Assembly: GCA_945871415.1 (NCBI GenBank)
Contig: CAMBWG010000009.1
Span: 1-15,881 of the forward strand
Direction of reading: 5' to 3'
DNA length: 15,881 bases
Source of the DNA: an uncultured Desulfovibrio sp.
GTDB taxonomy: Bacteria; Desulfobacterota; Desulfovibrionia; Desulfovibrionales; Desulfovibrionaceae
Shown here: piece after piece, positions 1 to 7,533 of the stretch
Layout: every line of letters starts with the position of its first letter
How positions within the stretch are numbered: the first letter of the stretch is position 1
Made by a program: the position numbers and the translations under genes
Notes under the pieces: generated by a model
What the model was told of the DNA's origin: nothing
Database searches by the model: none
The model's input: only the letters and a program-made list of their open reading frames with translations

Positions 1-530
1 TGGACATGGACATCAACCTGTCCACTATGTTCGTCTATTACATCGTGCTGGCGGCCGTCATCATCACCATCGTCGTGATTTCCCGCCTGAAGAACTCCCG
101 TGTGGGCCTTGCCCTGCAGGCTCTGCGCGAAGACGAAATCGCCTGTGAGGCCATGGGCATCAATCTGGCGCGCGTCAAGCTGTCGGCCTTTGCTCTCAGC
201 TCCTGCTGGGCGGGCTTTGCCGGCGTCATCTTTGCCGCCAAGACCAGCTTCATCAACCCGGCCAGCTTCACCTTCATGGAATCAGCCATGATTCTTTCCA
301 TGGTGGTGCTGGGCGGCATGGGCTCCATTGTGGGCGTTGTCATCGCGGCCATGATTCTTATCCTGGCTCCCGAATATCTGCGAGCCTTCTCCGAGTACCG
401 CATGCTCATCTTCGGCGCGATCATGGTCATCATGATGATCTTCCGCCCGCAGGGCCTCGTCACCGGCGAACGCCGCCGCTATCGCATCACCAAACTGCAT
501 GGCGATGCCGCACAAAAGGAACGCGCATGA
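1..530 (+). CDS. livM: Branched-chain amino acid ABC transporter permease LivM, C-terminal part
   Basis: This is the last ~175 residues of an inner-membrane permease. The gene begins before the window and the first complete codon is at position 3. The segment GLALQALREDEIACEAMGIN, followed by a hydrophobic helix (ALSSCWAGFAGVIFA) and a second one containing MVVLGGMGSIVG, is characteristic of the BPD_transp_2 family. The tail after residue 150 is basic and cytoplasmic-like (GERRRYRITKLHG). LivM pairs with LivH to form the channel that imports Leu/Ile/Val or related amino acids, powered by LivG and LivF, which follow. The stop codon overlaps the livG start (ATGA at 527-530), indicating translational coupling. 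Substrate specificity cannot be read from this fragment, because the binding protein lies outside the window. Confidence 0.95.
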   Translation, partial: DMDINLSTMFVYYIVLAAVIITIVVISRLKNSRVGLALQALREDEIACEAMGINLARVKLSAFALSSCWAGFAGVIFAAKTSFINPASFTFMESAMILSMVVLGGMGSIVGVVIAAMILILAPEYLRAFSEYRMLIFGAIMVIMMIFRPQGLVTGERRRYRITKLHGDAAQKERA

Positions 531-1382
531 GCCAGTATTCCGAAACTCCCGACGCGCGCAGGAACGATGCCATGAAACCGGAAGAAGACGCCGTCGCTGC
601 CCCCCGGCCCGTGCTGGAGGTGGAAGAGCTGACGCAGGATTTCGGCGGCCTGCGCGCCCTGAACGAGCTTGATCTGACCGTCAACGAAGGCGAAATCGTC
701 GCGCTCATCGGCCCCAACGGCGCAGGCAAGACCACCTTCTTCAACTGCGTCACCGGCATTTATACGCCTACGGAAGGTCGCGTCTATCTCCATGACGCCC
801 AGAAGCGCCGCCATCTGCTCAACGGCCGCAAGCCCCACGACATCACCGCCATGGGCATGGCCCGCACCTTCCAGAATATCCGCCTGTTCGGCGACATGAC
901 CGTGCTGGAAAACGTGATGATCGGTCGTCACTGCCGCACCAGAACAGGCATCTGGGGCGCGCTGACCCGCACGCCCTTTGCCCGTCGTGAAGAGCAGGAA
1001 ACCATCGACATTTCCTACGAACTGCTGGAAAGCGTACATCTGGAGCAGTTCTGGAATGAACGAGCCCACAACCTGCCCTACGGCGCGCAGCGACGTCTGG
1101 AAATTGCCCGCGCTCTGGCCACCAATCCGCGCATGCTGCTCCTGGACGAACCCGCCGCGGGCATGAATCCGCAGGAAACCAAGGAACTGGAAGAGCTGGT
1201 GCGTCATCTCCGCGACAGCCGCGATCTCTCCATCCTGCTCATCGAACACGACATGGGGATGGTCATGTCCCTTTCCGACCGCATCTACGTCATGGAATAC
1301 GGCTCCCGCATCGCCGACGGCACCCCCGAAGAGGTGCGCGCCAACCAGCGGGTCATCCAAGCCTATCTCGGGGAGAGCGACC

Positions 1383-1390
<8 letters not shown>
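527..1390 (+). CDS. livG: Branched-chain amino acid ABC transporter ATP-binding protein LivG
   Basis: Cytoplasmic ATPase subunit of the Liv importer (287 aa). The Walker A motif GPNGAGKTT is at residues 62-70, the LivG-type signature LPYGAQRRLEIARAL at 183-197 (degenerate relative to LSGGQ, as usual in LivG), Walker B MLLLDEP at 203-209 and the H-loop histidine at 241. The N-terminus has ~28 poorly conserved residues ahead of the ABC core (LEVEELTQDFGGLRAL). A later Met at residue 16 could be an alternative start. The first ATG is preferred because AAAGGA (515-520) lies six bases upstream and it overlaps the livM stop. The 3' end overlaps livF by eight bases. Length and motifs are normal for the family. 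Confidence 0.96.
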
Positions 1391-2087
<697 letters not shown>

Positions 2088-2106
2088 GAAAAAGTACGGG
2101 AAGTGC

Positions 2107-2179
2107 GGGGGAAGCCCCCTTTTGCTTGCGGCAAGAAGGGGGCTCCTCCTCCCTGCGCCCCCTCCTCCCCCAAAACCCG
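2107..2179 (+). repeat. GC-rich hairpin plus C-rich tract, repeat family 2, copy 1
   Basis: Twenty-odd bases after livF there is a 13-bp hairpin: AGCCCCCTTTTGC at 2113-2125 pairs with 2131-2144, with one bulged G at 2135 and loop TTGCG. Directly after it comes a C-rich, G-poor tract (about 2143-2174), ending in CCCCCAAAACCCG. The arrangement and much of the sequence match 10733-10803 after the chemoreceptor gene, so it is a dispersed unit. There is no T-tract, so it is not a textbook intrinsic terminator. Its position straight after a stop codon still suggests a role in transcript 3'-end formation or protection. A C-rich, G-poor RNA could also be a Rho loading site (inference). Confidence 0.7.
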
Positions 2180-2184
2180 TACAT

Positions 2185-2326
2185 AGAGCGTTTCAACTTT
2201 AAAAAAGATGAAACGCGAGGCGGCGCAGCGCCGTCCGGTCCAAAGTGAGCGGAAAAACCGCGCTTTTTCCGCGAAACGACAGGCCGTATGATTTGAAATG
2301 CGAAGCATTTCAAATGAAATTGCTCT
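2185..2326 (+). repeat. AGAGC-GCTCT intergenic repeat, copy A
   Basis: Near-intact copy of a ~142-bp element found five times in this window. The ends AGAGCGTTTCA and TGAAATTGCTCT form an imperfect terminal inverted repeat. Internal hairpins: GCGTTTCA 2188-2195 with 2209-2216; GGCGGC with GCCGTCC around 2219-2235; GCGGAAAAA 2249-2257 with TTTTTCCGC 2264-2272; ATTTGAAATGC 2291-2301 with 2305-2315 around loop GAA. It lies between the convergent genes livF and argD. It encodes no transposase, and no target-site duplication is obvious. The small open frames across it are not genes. Confidence 0.88.
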
Positions 2327-2348
2327 AGAACCACGCCCCTCAACAGCA

Positions 2349-2380
2349 AAGGCCCGTGCGTCATCAGACGCACGGGCCTT
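2349..2380. terminator. Bidirectional intrinsic terminator between livF and argD
   Basis: A perfect 14-bp stem, AAGGCCCGTGCGTC (2349-2362) with its complement at 2367-2380, has a four-base loop ATCA. It is flanked by short T-rich runs on the + strand (TTCTTT) and by TTT on the - strand. It sits between converging livF and argD, 55 bases after the argD stop, and can serve both. The T-tracts are short, so efficiency is uncertain. Confidence 0.75.
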
Positions 2381-2435
2381 CTTTACAACCACTTATTTTT
2401 ACAGGTAATGCACCTTCCCCCCGACAGTCTAAATT

Positions 2436-3635
2436 CTAACGCCCGGACAGAATGGCTTCCAGCGTCTCAAGGAAGGTGTCCAGATCGGCGGCATCAATGG
2501 TCAGTGCGGGCAGCAGGCGCAGGGTCTTGCCGTGGCTCAGATTGCAGATAATACCGCGCCGCAGGAGTTCGCGCCAGACTTCGGTGCCGTCTTCGGCCAG
2601 TTCGATACCGATCATGAGGCCCAGACCGCGGACTTCAACAATAGCCCCGCCCAGACGCTTGCGCAGGGCTTCGGCCTTGTCACGGAACTCAGCACCCAGC
2701 GCCGCGGCGCGGGCATCAAGATGATCCCGGCGCAGAATTTCCACAGTCTTGGCCGCAACTGCGGAAACGAGCGCGCCGCCGCCAAAGGTGGTGGCATGAC
2801 TACCGGCCACAAAGCCCTGGGCCACTTCGTCGGTCGCCAGCATGGCGCCCATGGGCAGACCGTTGGCCAGAGCCTTGGCGCAGGAAATGATGTCCGGCGT
2901 CAGTCCGAAGTTCTGATAGGCCCAGAACTTGCCGGTACGGCAAAGCCCCGCCTGCACCTCATCGCAAATGAGCAGAATGCCCTTTGCCCGGCACAGACGT
3001 TCCACACCCTGCAGATAATCGGCGGGCAGAGGAAGCACGCCGCCTTCTCCCTGCACAACTTCCAGCATCACGGCGGCCGTCTTCGGCCCGATGGCCGCTT
3101 CCAGCGCGGCCAGATTCCCGGCTTCTACCTGGCTGAAGCCTTCCGGCAGCGGCGTAAAGCCGTCGCTGAGACTTTCCCGGCCTGTTGCGGCCAGAGCGCC
3201 GAAGGTGCGGCCATGAAAGCAGCTCGACAGGGTGATGATCTCGTAGGCGTCCTGCCTGCGCACCTTGCGCATGTAGCGGCGCGCCAGTTTGATGGCCGCT
3301 TCGTTGGCTTCCGCGCCGGAATTACAGAAAAAGATCTTGCCGTGATGGCTTTCGGCAAGAATGCGGCGCGCCAGCTCCAGCTGCGGCTCCTGATAGAAAA
3401 GATTGCTCACATGCCACAGACGCCCGGCCTGCTCCACAAGAGCGGCCGTCACTTCATCATTGCAGTGCCCGAGACCGGTAACGGCAATACCGGCCAGCAA
3501 ATCCACGTATTCCTTGCCGTCCACATCCCACAGGCGGGAGCCTTTCCCGCGCGCAACGGCAATGGGATAGCGGCTGTAGGAACGACACAGCAGGCTTTCT
3601 TCCTGCTCCTTCACCTGATCAAAGGCTTGGCTCAT
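2436..3635 (-). CDS. argD: Acetylornithine/N-succinyldiaminopimelate aminotransferase (class III PLP)
   Basis: A 399-aa PLP-dependent class III aminotransferase. It is most like ArgD, which makes N-acetylornithine in arginine synthesis and often also acts in lysine synthesis. Visible features: cofactor-binding CNSGAEANEAAIKLAR around residues 104-119, CFHGRTFGALAATG around 139-152, DEVQ at 225-228, the Schiff-base lysine K254 in CAKALANGLP, and TTFGGG around 282-287. The ATG at 3635 is preferred. AAGGAG lies nine bases before it but only three bases before the ATG at 3641, and the longer frame to 3662 would need a GTG with no Shine-Dalgarno. Ornithine or GABA aminotransferases are relatives, but sequence style and length favour ArgD. 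The gene is monocistronic here, ending at a shared terminator. Confidence 0.9.
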   Translation of the reverse strand: MSQAFDQVKEQEESLLCRSYSRYPIAVARGKGSRLWDVDGKEYVDLLAGIAVTGLGHCNDEVTAALVEQAGRLWHVSNLFYQEPQLELARRILAESHHGKIFFCNSGAEANEAAIKLARRYMRKVRRQDAYEIITLSSCFHGRTFGALAATGRESLSDGFTPLPEGFSQVEAGNLAALEAAIGPKTAAVMLEVVQGEGGVLPLPADYLQGVERLCRAKGILLICDEVQAGLCRTGKFWAYQNFGLTPDIISCAKALANGLPMGAMLATDEVAQGFVAGSHATTFGGGALVSAVAAKTVEILRRDHLDARAAALGAEFRDKAEALRKRLGGAIVEVRGLGLMIGIELAEDGTEVWRELLRRGIICNLSHGKTLRLLPALTIDAADLDTFLETLEAILSGR

Positions 3636-3732
3636 GGCCATACTCTCCTTAACTGCGGACACAATGTGCCCGAACCCAATTCACAAAAACACCCCCGCAG
3701 GCACTTCAGACAGCGCCATGTCGCCGGGTCAA

Positions 3733-3997
3733 GGCCTGTCAACACTAATTTTTCTATTTATTTCAAATAAATAAAAGTGCGTCCATACAGGTCATGTAAG
3801 AGGTATTTGCCCCATGGCCTGTATCCCCTCTGAAAAAAGCGCGTTGAGGGAAGGATACGCCCCCTGTGCGCCAAGCCAGCGACCCAACGGGCGGCCGAAG
3901 GCCGTGCCCGTCAGGCGACGCAGGAGACTTACGGGCATCGACAGCGAAGCAGGGGGGGGCCTTCCCCCCCAGAAGTACCATTTAGTGTTAACAGGCC
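3733..3997. repeat. Structured 265-bp segment bounded by 16-bp inverted repeats (MITE-like candidate)
   Basis: The argD-dut gap (3636-4137) has no convincing gene. Within it GGCCTGTCAACACTAA (3733-3748) is matched 15/16 by inverted TTAGTGTTAACAGGCC (3982-3997). Inside are an AT-rich palindrome (around 3754-3774), a 12-bp inverted repeat ATACAGGTCATG / CATGGCCTGTAT (3785-3796, 3813-3824; one G-T pair), CGGCC-GAA-GGCCG with flanking complementary bases (around 3889-3911), and a run of eight G then seven C (3952-3970). The left boundary carries TTGACA on the - strand, preceded by A/T-rich DNA. It could act as the -35 region for argD, though no good -10 follows. Whether this is a mobile unit or an RNA is unknown. 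Confidence 0.55.
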
Positions 3998-4080
3998 CTA
4001 AGCAGCTTGCGGCAAAAAATCCTTGCTGTCCGTGCGTTGCCGCACAAAAAAGTGGAAACAGGGGGAAAACACGATGAAAG

Positions 4081-4100
4081 AAGCGGCGGACGCGCCGCCT
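4081..4100 (-). terminator. Terminator-like hairpin after dut
   Basis: Read on the - strand, GCGGCG-CGTC-CGCCGC (4083-4098), extended by a G-T and an A-T pair, is followed by TTCTTTC. It lies about 38 bases after the dut stop. The stem is short but GC-only, so it is a plausible intrinsic terminator. Confidence 0.5.
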
Positions 4101-4137
4101 CGTGCGGATACTCGCAACAGGAACCGGAAAAGGCGAG

Positions 4138-4626
4138 CTACGCGCCCGTATGTCCGAAGCCGCCCGAACCGCGATCCGTGACGGAAAGAGGACCTTCCTG
4201 CCACTGCGGCATGACAACGGGCTGAAAGACCAGCTGGGCCACGCGCTCGCCGCGTCGGATACGTCGGCTTTCCGTCGAGGTATTGAGCAGCATGATGATG
4301 ATTTCCCCGGTATAATCGGGGTCGATGACGCCCACGCCCTGAGCAACCACAAGGCCGTCGCGCGCGCCGAGCCCGCTGCGGGAGTAAAGGAAACCGGCGA
4401 AGCCCGGCAACCGGGGCTGAACCCGCAGACCGGACGGCACCGGCAGACGTTCCCCGGGAGGAATCTCCCGGACATCTTCGTCAAAGCAGGCGCGCAGATC
4501 AGTGCCGACAGAGTAAGAGGTCGCCGGGTTCAGGCCGTCCGCGTACAGGGCGCGGGCCTCTGCGCTGACGAACTCCACGCGCACGGGCGTAACAGGAAAG
4601 GAAAAAGGGGCGGTTACAGGCGTCAT
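4138..4626 (-). CDS. dut: Deoxyuridine 5'-triphosphate nucleotidohydrolase (dUTPase)
   Basis: Trimeric dUTPase, which hydrolyses dUTP to dUMP and pyrophosphate. It keeps uracil out of DNA and supplies dUMP for thymidylate synthesis. All five family motifs are present in order (numbering from the Met at 4626): SVGTDLRAC 39-47, SRSGLGARDGL 82-92, GVIDPDYTGEI 99-109, RRGERVAQLVFQP 124-136 and the C-terminal P-loop-like RGSGGFGHTG 152-161. With this start the protein is 162 aa, close to the usual ~150. An upstream TTG or ATG in frame would add 21-27 basic residues. AAAGGG lies just before the chosen ATG at rather short spacing, so the start is the least certain part. It is divergent from trmFO, with a ~97-bp shared upstream region. 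Confidence 0.93.
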   Translation of the reverse strand: MTPVTAPFSFPVTPVRVEFVSAEARALYADGLNPATSYSVGTDLRACFDEDVREIPPGERLPVPSGLRVQPRLPGFAGFLYSRSGLGARDGLVVAQGVGVIDPDYTGEIIIMLLNTSTESRRIRRGERVAQLVFQPVVMPQWQEGPLSVTDRGSGGFGHTGA

Positions 4627-4723
4627 GCCCTTTCTGTAGCGCAGGAGCCCCCGGGGAGCAAGGGGGCGAGACTTGCCAAGCCGCGGCATTTTGTCCACAC
4701 TGCGCAAAAAAGGAGTATCCCGC

Positions 4724-6073
4724 GTGAATGAAGCGCCTCTTGCCGTCGTAGGCGGCGGTCTTGCCGGCTGCGAATGTGCTCTGCGGCTGGCCGATGCCGG
4801 TCTGTCCGTCGTTCTTTTTGAGCAGAAACCGGATCATCGCTCGCCGGCTCATGTCAGCGACAAACTGGCCGAACTGGTCTGCTCCAATTCCCTGCGCTCG
4901 GACGATATCGCCTCCGGCATCGGCCTGCTGAAAGCCGAGCTGCGCGCGCTGGGCAGCGCCTTCATGGCCTGTGCCGACGCCACGCGCGTTCCCGCGGGTA
5001 AGGCGCTGGCCGTGGATCGCGAGGCGTTTGCCGAAGCCATGACCCGGCGCATTCTGGAGCACCCGCGCGTTACCCTGCGTCATCGGCGTATAGATTCGCT
5101 GGACGATCCCGAACTTGCGCCCATGGAAACCGTCGTCATTGCGGCCGGACCTGTGGCCTCGGACGGCCTGTCAGCCTCGCTGGCCGATGTCGTGGGAGAA
5201 CGTCACTGCTACTTCTATGACGCCATTGCTCCCATTGTCTGGACGCATTCCCTTAATCAGGACATCGTCTTCCGGGCATCGCGCTACGGGCAGGAAAAAG
5301 GGGAAGAAGGCGGGGACTACCTTAATTGCCCCATGAACAGGGATGAATACATGGCCTTTTACGAGGCCCTGCTGGGGGCGGAAAAGGTCGCGGCGCACGA
5401 CTTTGAAAAAGAAAAGCATTTCGAGGGCTGCATGCCCATTGAGGCGCTGGCGGAACGCGGCCCCAAAACGCTGACCTTCGGCCCCCTCAAGCCGGTAGGC
5501 TTTGAAGACCCGCGCACGGGCCGCCGCCCCTGGGCCGTGCTCCAGCTGCGGGCGGAAAACGCCAATGCCGACGCCTGCAATCTTGTGGGCTGCCAGACAA
5601 AACTGACCTATGCTGAGCAGGCCCGCATCTTCCGCATGGTTCCCGGGCTGGAACAGGCCGAATTTGCCCGTTTCGGCAGTATGCACCGCAATACCTACGT
5701 CAACGCCCCGCAGGCGCTGACAGAGGAACTGCGGCTGGTTGCCCGGCCGCGTTTCCTGCTGGCCGGACAGATTACCGGCGTGGAAGGCTATGTGGAATCC
5801 GCCGCGTGCGGCCTCTGGGCCGCCCTTCTGCTTGTGGCACGGGCGCAGGGCCGGAAACTGCCCGCGCCGCCGCCCACCACCGCGCTGGGGGCGCTGCTGC
5901 AACATCTGCGCACCCCCGTGAAACGCTTCCAGCCTTCCAACGCCCATTTCGGCCTTATGCCGGAACTGGCCGAACGCGCCAAAAAGCAGGATCGCAAGGC
6001 CCTCTACAGTACGCGCGCGCAGGCGGACTTTGCGCAATGGAAAGCCGAACACTTTCCCGGCGGAATTGATTAG
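4724..6073 (+). CDS. trmFO: FAD/folate-dependent tRNA (uracil-54-C5)-methyltransferase TrmFO
   Basis: Makes m5U54 in the T-loop of tRNAs, using methylene-tetrahydrofolate and FAD. The protein is 449 aa from a GTG start. AAGGAG at 4710-4715 sits eight bases before this GTG, and the longer ATG frame from 4673 has no such site. Features: N-terminal dinucleotide-binding GGGLAG at 10-15; AELVCSNSLR with Cys53; NCPMNRDEYMAFYEAL around 201-216; FEGCMPIEALAERGPKTL starting about 233 with Cys236; MHRNTYVNAP; and LAGQITGVEGYVESAACG near the C-terminal third. The two cysteines match the catalytic pair known from Bacillus TrmFO (Cys53 and Cys226). The stop codon TAG shares its last two bases with the start of repeat copy B. 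Confidence 0.95.
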   Translation: MNEAPLAVVGGGLAGCECALRLADAGLSVVLFEQKPDHRSPAHVSDKLAELVCSNSLRSDDIASGIGLLKAELRALGSAFMACADATRVPAGKALAVDREAFAEAMTRRILEHPRVTLRHRRIDSLDDPELAPMETVVIAAGPVASDGLSASLADVVGERHCYFYDAIAPIVWTHSLNQDIVFRASRYGQEKGEEGGDYLNCPMNRDEYMAFYEALLGAEKVAAHDFEKEKHFEGCMPIEALAERGPKTLTFGPLKPVGFEDPRTGRRPWAVLQLRAENANADACNLVGCQTKLTYAEQARIFRMVPGLEQAEFARFGSMHRNTYVNAPQALTEELRLVARPRFLLAGQITGVEGYVESAACGLWAALLLVARAQGRKLPAPPPTTALGALLQHLRTPVKRFQPSNAHFGLMPELAERAKKQDRKALYSTRAQADFAQWKAEHFPGGID

Positions 6074-6214
6074 ATCGTTTCAACTTTGAAAAAGATGAAA
6101 CGCGAGGCGGCACAGCGTCGCCCGGCCAAAACTGAGCGGAAAAACTGCGCTTTTTCCGCGAAACGACAGGCCGTATGGTTTGAAACGCACAGCGTTTCAA
6201 ACTGAAAATGCTCC
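6072..6214 (+). repeat. AGAGC-GCTCT intergenic repeat, copy B
   Basis: Full-length copy starting AGATCGTTTCA (one change from AGAGC) and ending TGAAAATGCTCC. Hairpins are preserved: CGTTTCA/TGAAACG at the 5' end, GGCGGC with GTCGCC (a G-T pair replaces G-C), GCGGAAAAA/TTTTTCCGC, and GTTTGAAACGC 6178-6188 with 6192-6202 around loop ACA. It abuts trmFO so closely that it overlaps the stop codon. It lies between converging trmFO and the glycosyltransferase gene, upstream of their shared terminator. Confidence 0.88.
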
Positions 6215-6255
6215 GACCCGGGATTATATTTTCTTTATGTATAATGAATGACGTA

Positions 6256-6295
6256 AAAACGCCGTTTGTATCAGAGAAGATACAAACGGCGTTTT
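6256..6295. terminator. Strong bidirectional intrinsic terminator between trmFO and the glycosyltransferase gene
   Basis: A perfect 17-bp stem, AAAACGCCGTTTGTATC (6256-6272) with its complement at 6279-6295, has loop AGAGAA. The A4/T4 ends give a U-run on either transcript. It lies between two convergent genes, 24 bases after the glycosyltransferase stop, and can terminate both. Confidence 0.88.
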
Positions 6296-6319
6296 GGCGC
6301 CAGAAAGCGGAACGGCAAT

Positions 6320-7405
6320 CTACTCCACAACCGCGGGGATGGTCCCGCGCGGCAGAGCGCCGGTACGAATGAAGGCATCCACAAGGCCGAATACGGCATC
6401 GTTGCCGCAGAAATTTCCGGCCTCGGCAATGGTGGCACGGAAGCGGGGCAGACGCTGCTCGAAATCAAAAAGCCGCTCCGACGACAGGGACGCCATATCC
6501 GACTGGATGCCGTAGCCGAGCTTTTCCAGATAGAAGGCATTGAAGCGCTGCTCCACCATCGCCCTGAGGGGAATGGAAAAAATAGGCTTGCCCAGATACA
6601 GGGCTTCTGTCATCAGGGTATGGCTTCCCCCCTGGATGACATAGGAGCATCCCTCCAGAAGACGGAGGAAGCCGTCTTCGCTCTTGCGCATAAAATGCAC
6701 ATTGCCGTCGCTGCCCTCGGAACGGCTGTAGCCGAAGACATAGCAGGGACGCCGCGTGCTCGTGCGCAAAAAGTCCACCAGACGGCGATCCGTGGAGTTG
6801 CTCTGATACACAACGACGTGCCCGGCATCATGCGGACGAAGATTCAGAACCTTGTCCCGCAGAATGGGCGGCACAATACGCACATTATACTGCGGCAATG
6901 CGGGAGGGGCATAGAAGGAGACAATAAGATTTTCGTCCGTGGGACGGAAAAGCCAGCGCGGCGTCAGCCCCTGAACAAAGGCATCCCAACGCATGTCGGA
7001 CGGCAGTTCGTGACGGCAGCAGGTAATGACATGCTGGTGATCCAGCGTCAGACAGGGCAAACCCGCCTGACGGGCGGCACGCGGTACGAAGAATTCCAGA
7101 TCCGTCATGCAGACGTCGGGCTTGAACTCCTCGATAATACGCAGCACCGAGCGCGTATGATGACCGGAGCGCAGCAGCAGAGGCACGGCCCGCCCGATGG
7201 TGGCCGCCATATCGACCTTGTAGTTCTTGAAGACGGTCCCCAGATTGGGAATCCTCCGAACGGGAAACTCGCCTTCCAGCACCCCGGGAGCGTCATCCGC
7301 CGCAACAAACAGAAAATCATGGGAACGCAAACGGCGGGCAATGGTCAGCGCGCGCATGGCATGGCCATGTCCCGTCCCATGCACTCCATAAAGAATGCGT
7401 GCCAT
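6320..7405 (-). CDS. MJ1255/VC2487-family glycosyltransferase-like protein
   Basis: A 361-aa GT-B type glycosyltransferase-like protein. The N-terminus MARILYGVHGTGHGHAMRA has the glycine/histidine loop of the MJ1255/VC2487 family (related to the Glyco_trans_28 and MurG-like superfamily). A later segment, QGGSHTLMTEALYLGKP (around residue 270), is the usual donor-binding region with a GGS-type turn and a glutamate. No signal peptide or membrane segment is seen, so it is probably cytoplasmic. The donor and acceptor are unknown. The start at 7405 is chosen because GGGAGG lies seven bases upstream, the conserved fold begins there, and a likely promoter (7454-7483) falls inside any longer frame. 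It is a single gene, with no sugar-biosynthesis neighbours to suggest a substrate. Confidence 0.82.
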   Translation of the reverse strand: MARILYGVHGTGHGHAMRALTIARRLRSHDFLFVAADDAPGVLEGEFPVRRIPNLGTVFKNYKVDMAATIGRAVPLLLRSGHHTRSVLRIIEEFKPDVCMTDLEFFVPRAARQAGLPCLTLDHQHVITCCRHELPSDMRWDAFVQGLTPRWLFRPTDENLIVSFYAPPALPQYNVRIVPPILRDKVLNLRPHDAGHVVVYQSNSTDRRLVDFLRTSTRRPCYVFGYSRSEGSDGNVHFMRKSEDGFLRLLEGCSYVIQGGSHTLMTEALYLGKPIFSIPLRAMVEQRFNAFYLEKLGYGIQSDMASLSSERLFDFEQRLPRFRATIAEAGNFCGNDAVFGLVDAFIRTGALPRGTIPAVVE

Positions 7406-7453
7406 AAGCGAACCTCCCGCGGCAAAAACACTCCCCGTTACACGGGTTTTCGC

Positions 7454-7483
7454 ACGATAGCAGTCGCCGGGGGAAGGCGTCAA
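7454..7483 (-). promoter_or_regulatory. Putative sigma70-type promoter of the glycosyltransferase gene
   Basis: On the - strand TTGACG (7478-7483) is followed by an 18-base spacer and TATCGT (7454-7459). That is 5/6 and 4/6 to consensus, about 48 bases before the chosen start. This supports starting translation at 7405 rather than further upstream. No experimental support is visible. Confidence 0.4.
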
Positions 7484-7533
7484 CGCGGGATTCTTGCTCT
7501 CCCGCTTCAAATTTGGCAAAATTCAGATGAGAT

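Noticed and set aside
2249..2272. Central repeat hairpin GCGGAAAAA...TTTTTCCGC as an intrinsic terminator
   Set aside because: The T-run is inside the stem, not after it, and no U-tract follows on either strand. It is more likely a structural part of the repeat.
2532..3770. Long + strand open frame of 412 codons opposite argD
   Set aside because: It is antisense to argD, which has all class III aminotransferase motifs. The + strand translation has no recognisable domain; it is a shadow frame caused by high GC codon bias.
3763..3981. Small - strand frames in the argD-dut gap as possible genes
   Set aside because: They cross the G8/C7 run and the inverted-repeat segment, have no ribosome binding site, and their peptides are Pro/Arg/Ser-rich without domain character.
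6261..6271. GCCGTTTGTAT shared with the insert in repeat copy D (11567-11577)
   Set aside because: An 11-base match between two places is expected by chance in a 16-kb sequence, and the flanks do not align.
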